64,000 nucleotides of DNA, taken from contig NC_020453.1 of the NCBI RefSeq assembly GCF_000344805.1, positions 1,798,001 to 1,862,000 on the forward strand. The letters run 5' to 3'. The notes under the pieces were generated by a model. It saw only the letters and a list, made by a program, of their open reading frames with translations, was not told where the DNA came from and did no database searches. Of the stretch, positions 61,142 to 64,000 are shown in pieces. A program made the translations under genes and the position numbers. How positions within the stretch are numbered: the first letter of the stretch is position 1; every line of letters starts with the position of its first letter. The stretch is from Bradyrhizobium oligotrophicum S58. Lineage in GTDB: Bacteria > Pseudomonadota > Alphaproteobacteria > Rhizobiales > Xanthobacteraceae.

Positions 61142-62356
61142 CTAACCGACGAGTTGCGTCACCGACAGGAGCGCGGTCATCACCGATACGATGAGGCCTC
61201 CCACGACGGTGCTGATGAGAATGATCGCGGCGGGGCCGACGATGCCGACGATGCGATCGAGGCTGCGCTGCAGCTTCGCCTCGTAGAATTCGGCGATGCG
61301 GCCAGCAAGGACCGGCAACTGCCCGGTCTCCTCGCCAATCCGGATCATCCGCGTCGCCATGGCCGGCAGGGTGTTCGTTGCCGCCAGCGCCTCCGACAGC
61401 TTGCCGCCGTGACGAACGCGATCGGCCGCCGCGCTCCACCCGGCGCCGCCGCCGGTGACCGACATGATGTCGATCAGGATTCGCAGCGTCGCCGTCAGCG
61501 TCAGCCCGCTGCCGAGCAGGATCGCCAGATTGCGGCAGAACACGCTCGTGCGGTACGATCTGAACACGGCCGCGATGCCCGGCAGACGGGAGACCTGCGA
61601 AATCACCGCAGCACGGACGCTCGCCCGGCCGAGAAGCAGAAGAACTGCAGCGATGATCGCGCTCGCCGACAGGGCGAGCGCCGGACCGTTGCCGCGCACG
61701 AAATCGGAGATATTGAGAAACGTGTTGATGGCGGCGTCGCTCTTGACGCCGAAATCGCGCAGCACGGCCGAGAACTGCGGTAGCACGTAGATGAAGAAGA
61801 ACAGCATCACCAGGCAGGCGGCGACCAGGACGAACACCGGATATTGGATCGCGTCGGTGAGCTTGCGACGCATGGCTTCCGCACGCATCCGCTCGGCGCC
61901 CAGCATGTCGAGCACATGATCGAGGGTGCCTGAGGCCTCGCCGACCCGCGCCAGCGCGATGTACATGGCAGGAAATTGCGCAGGATGGTGAGCCAGCGCG
62001 TCGGCAAAGCTCTCGCCAGCGAGAACGCTGGACCGCAACCGGCTGACGATCGGCCGCAGTCGTCCGATGTCGGCATCGCCCGCCAGCAGTTCGAGCGAGT
62101 CCTCGAGCCTCGCGCCGGCCTTCAAGAGCAGCGCCAGATCGCGCGTGAACGTCGTGACATCGGCGTGGCTCGGACCGCCGAACAAAGCGAGAGCCTCGCG
62201 CGAGGCCGAACGTGCAGCTTTCTCCTCGACGGTCTCGATCGGCAGCAGTTGCAGATACTCGATCCGGTCCATTACCTCCTTGGCCGTCGCGGCCGAGATC
62301 GTCCCGTGCACGACGTCGCCATTCTGGGTCAGCGCGCGGTAGCGAAACTTGCTCAC
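61142..62356 (-). CDS. gspF: Type II secretion inner-membrane platform protein GspF
   Basis: 404 residues, standard length, starting at GTG 62356 four bases after the gspE stop. N-terminus SKFRYRALTQNGDVVHGTISA, two repeated GspF domains each with an LLxAG motif (LALLLKAGARLEDSL, LAILLGSGLTLTATL), and RIGEETGQLPVLAGRIAEFYE. Three membrane helices, e.g. FVLVAACLVMLFFFIYVLPQF. Binds GspE and GspL. Confidence 0.93.
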   Translation of the reverse strand: MSKFRYRALTQNGDVVHGTISAATAKEVMDRIEYLQLLPIETVEEKAARSASREALALFGGPSHADVTTFTRDLALLLKAGARLEDSLELLAGDADIGRLRPIVSRLRSSVLAGESFADALAHHPAQFPAMYIALARVGEASGTLDHVLDMLGAERMRAEAMRRKLTDAIQYPVFVLVAACLVMLFFFIYVLPQFSAVLRDFGVKSDAAINTFLNISDFVRGNGPALALSASAIIAAVLLLLGRASVRAAVISQVSRLPGIAAVFRSYRTSVFCRNLAILLGSGLTLTATLRILIDIMSVTGGGAGWSAAADRVRHGGKLSEALAATNTLPAMATRMIRIGEETGQLPVLAGRIAEFYEAKLQRSLDRIVGIVGPAAIILISTVVGGLIVSVMTALLSVTQLVG

Positions 62357-62360
62357 CGGA

Positions 62361-64000
62361 TCACCGTAACGTCGTGACGCGCAGGATTTCGGCGACCGAC
62401 GTCGCGCCGGCGCGGCATTTCGCGACGCCGTCATCGAGCATCGTGGTCATCCCGTTCCGAACGGCGCTGCGATCGATGACGGCTGCATCGGTCGTGCCTT
62501 GGATCTGCGATCTGATTTCCTGATTCAGCTCCAGAACCTCGAAGATGCCGAGCCGGCCGCGATAGCCGCTGCCGCCACAGCTCTCGCACCCCCCAGGTTC
62601 GTAGACCGTCTCACCGGCCTCGAAGCCCACGGCGGCGTAGCGTGGGTCGGCGGAGAGATCGTCGACGCGAAGCATCTTTTCGGACCTGCAGCGCTCGCAC
62701 AGCCTGCGGACCAGCCGCTGCGCGATCACCGCGCGGAGCGTCGATCGCAACAGATAGTCCTCGACACCGAGATCGAGCAGGCGGGGGACGGCCGCTGCAG
62801 CATTTTCCGTATGCAACGTCGTCAGCACGAGATGGCCGGTCAGGGCGGCATGGACCGCGACATGCGCGGTCTCGCCGTCGCGGACCTCGCCGACCATGAT
62901 GACATCGGGATCCTGCCGAACGAAGGATCGCAAGGCGGAGGCGAATGTCAGCCCAATGGCCGGTTTGACCTGCGACTGGTTGATGCCGGGAATTTCATAC
63001 TCGACCGGATCCTCGATGGTGAGGATCTTGCGCGTCGGCTCGTTGAGGATCGATAGCGCTGTCGCCAGGGTCGTGGTCTTGCCGCTGCCGGTCGGCCCGC
63101 AGATCACGATCATGCCATGCGGCAAGGCCAGCAGGCGGCGAAGCGATCGATCGTCGTGAGCGGCGAAGCCGAGCTTCTCGATCGCGAGCAGCCCGCGGTC
63201 CTTGGGAAGCAGACGGATCACCGCCGACTCGCCATGCTGCGTCGGCATCACGGCGACGCGGACGTCGAGCTGAAACCGGCCGGCGCGGAGCCGCGCGGCG
63301 CCGTCCTGCGGCAGGCGCCGCTCCGCGATGTTCAGGCCGGCGACGATCTTGATCCGCGAGATGACGGCTTGTGGCAGCACGCCGGACGGGCCGGGGACCA
63401 GCTTCAGCAGGCCGTCCACGCGCATCCGGATCGACAGCCCGTTCTGCATCGCTTCGACGTGGATGTCGCTCGCGCGCAATTCGACAGCCAGCTCGAACAG
63501 ATCGTTGACGGCGCGCACGACCGGCGCTCCGGTGGCAAGATCGCGCAGGCTCTCGATGTCGTCCTGGCGCAACTGCGGCTGCGCAGCGCTCTCCTGTGCC
63601 GCGATTTCGTCATCACCCGAAAGCCGGTTCAAGGCGGTTGCAATGTCCTCGGAGGAGGCAACCACGAGCGCGATCGTGCGCCCGAACACCAGCTCGGCAG
63701 CTCGCGCCGCTGCGGTGTCGCGGGGATCAGCAACCGCAAGGCATGGCGCTTGCTGTGCCGACTCGAATGGAAAGACCACCGTCTCGCGGAGGAAGCGACG
63801 GGAAAAATGCTCCGCCAGCGGCTTGAACGACAGCAGATCCGAGAGGGAAATTCGCGGCAATCCGAGTTGATTGGCGATTGCGTCCGCGAATTCGCCGGCC
63901 GAAAGAGCCGTCGCCTCCGCTGATCTGGCCTCGACGCCTTCGCGCTCGACAACGCCGGCCACGCCGCCGCCGGACCGCAGCCGGTCGCCGCCCTGCGGAT
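62361..64000 (-). CDS. gspE: Type II secretion ATPase GspE (5' end may lie outside the window)
   Basis: At least 533 residues from GTG 63962; the frame continues open to the window edge with strong coding-type GC3, so the true start may be beyond it. Walker A GPTGSGKTTTL, the aspartate box LTIEDPVEYEIPGINQSQV, Walker B VMVGEVRDGETAHVAVHAALTGHLVL and the tetracysteine zinc motif CERC...CESCGGSGYRGR are all intact. It powers pseudopilus assembly in the cytoplasm. The gspD secretin gene is expected further right. Confidence 0.93.
   Translation of the reverse strand, partial: PQGGDRLRSGGGVAGVVEREGVEARSAEATALSAGEFADAIANQLGLPRISLSDLLSFKPLAEHFSRRFLRETVVFPFESAQQAPCLAVADPRDTAAARAAELVFGRTIALVVASSEDIATALNRLSGDDEIAAQESAAQPQLRQDDIESLRDLATGAPVVRAVNDLFELAVELRASDIHVEAMQNGLSIRMRVDGLLKLVPGPSGVLPQAVISRIKIVAGLNIAERRLPQDGAARLRAGRFQLDVRVAVMPTQHGESAVIRLLPKDRGLLAIEKLGFAAHDDRSLRRLLALPHGMIVICGPTGSGKTTTLATALSILNEPTRKILTIEDPVEYEIPGINQSQVKPAIGLTFASALRSFVRQDPDVIMVGEVRDGETAHVAVHAALTGHLVLTTLHTENAAAAVPRLLDLGVEDYLLRSTLRAVIAQRLVRRLCERCRSEKMLRVDDLSADPRYAAVGFEAGETVYEPGGCESCGGSGYRGRLGIFEVLELNQEIRSQIQGTTDAAVIDRSAVRNGMTTMLDDGVAKCRAGATSVAEILRVTTLR

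Overview
The window looks like a stretch of chromosome from a high-GC alphaproteobacterium, most probably Bradyrhizobium or a close relative. This is inferred from strong G/C third-position use, from the gene content (CaiB-type CoA transferases, acyl-CoA dehydrogenases, paired CYP153-like P450s, several SDRs), and from short palindromic intergenic repeats of a style I recall from Bradyrhizobium genomes. No database search was possible. No rRNA, tRNA, CRISPR array, intact insertion sequence, phage or origin was recognised.

Layout. 0-6 kb: the start of a gene cut by the left edge, a 468-bp structured repeat, a Lys/Pro/Glu/Ala-rich single-pass membrane protein, an exported protein with one CxxCH motif, and a CoA transferase. 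6-16 kb: a cold-shock protein, an adenylate cyclase fused to a [2Fe-2S] ferredoxin and a cytochrome-b-like membrane domain, a GT39-type glycosyltransferase, the ycjF/ycjX pair, a hemolysin III protein, an SDR, the inverted second copy of the structured repeat, and a divergent marR/SDR pair with an obvious operator. 17-21 kb: an outer-membrane beta-barrel protein and an extremely Ala-rich secreted coiled-coil protein.

21-32 kb is catabolic. It holds a benzoylformate-decarboxylase-like enzyme, a MaoC/FAS1-like dehydratase, a CoA transferase and an acyl-CoA dehydrogenase behind a 21-bp palindromic operator candidate. A split two-subunit TPP decarboxylase, two tandem CYP153-like P450s and isovaleryl-CoA dehydrogenase follow. 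32-39 kb: DUF898 protein, M48 protease, DUF2927 protein, L,D-transpeptidase, acetolactate-synthase-like enzyme, a possible degenerate PD-(D/E)XK protein and a small lysine-rich exported protein. 39-48 kb: a DHA2-family transporter, three paralogous Tat-exported amidohydrolases with an outer-membrane protein among them, and the frameshifted 3' remnant of a fourth amidohydrolase in opposite orientation.

48-55 kb is redox-themed: LysR/azoreductase, YciI, a three-gene protein-flavinylation module (FMN-binding substrate, ApbE, four-helix putative cytochrome b) and a multicopper oxidase. 55-64 kb: a small exported protein, then a tightly overlapping type II secretion operon reading gspE-F-G-H-I-J-K-L-M-N on the minus strand. 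gspE runs off the right edge and gspD/gspC are not in view.
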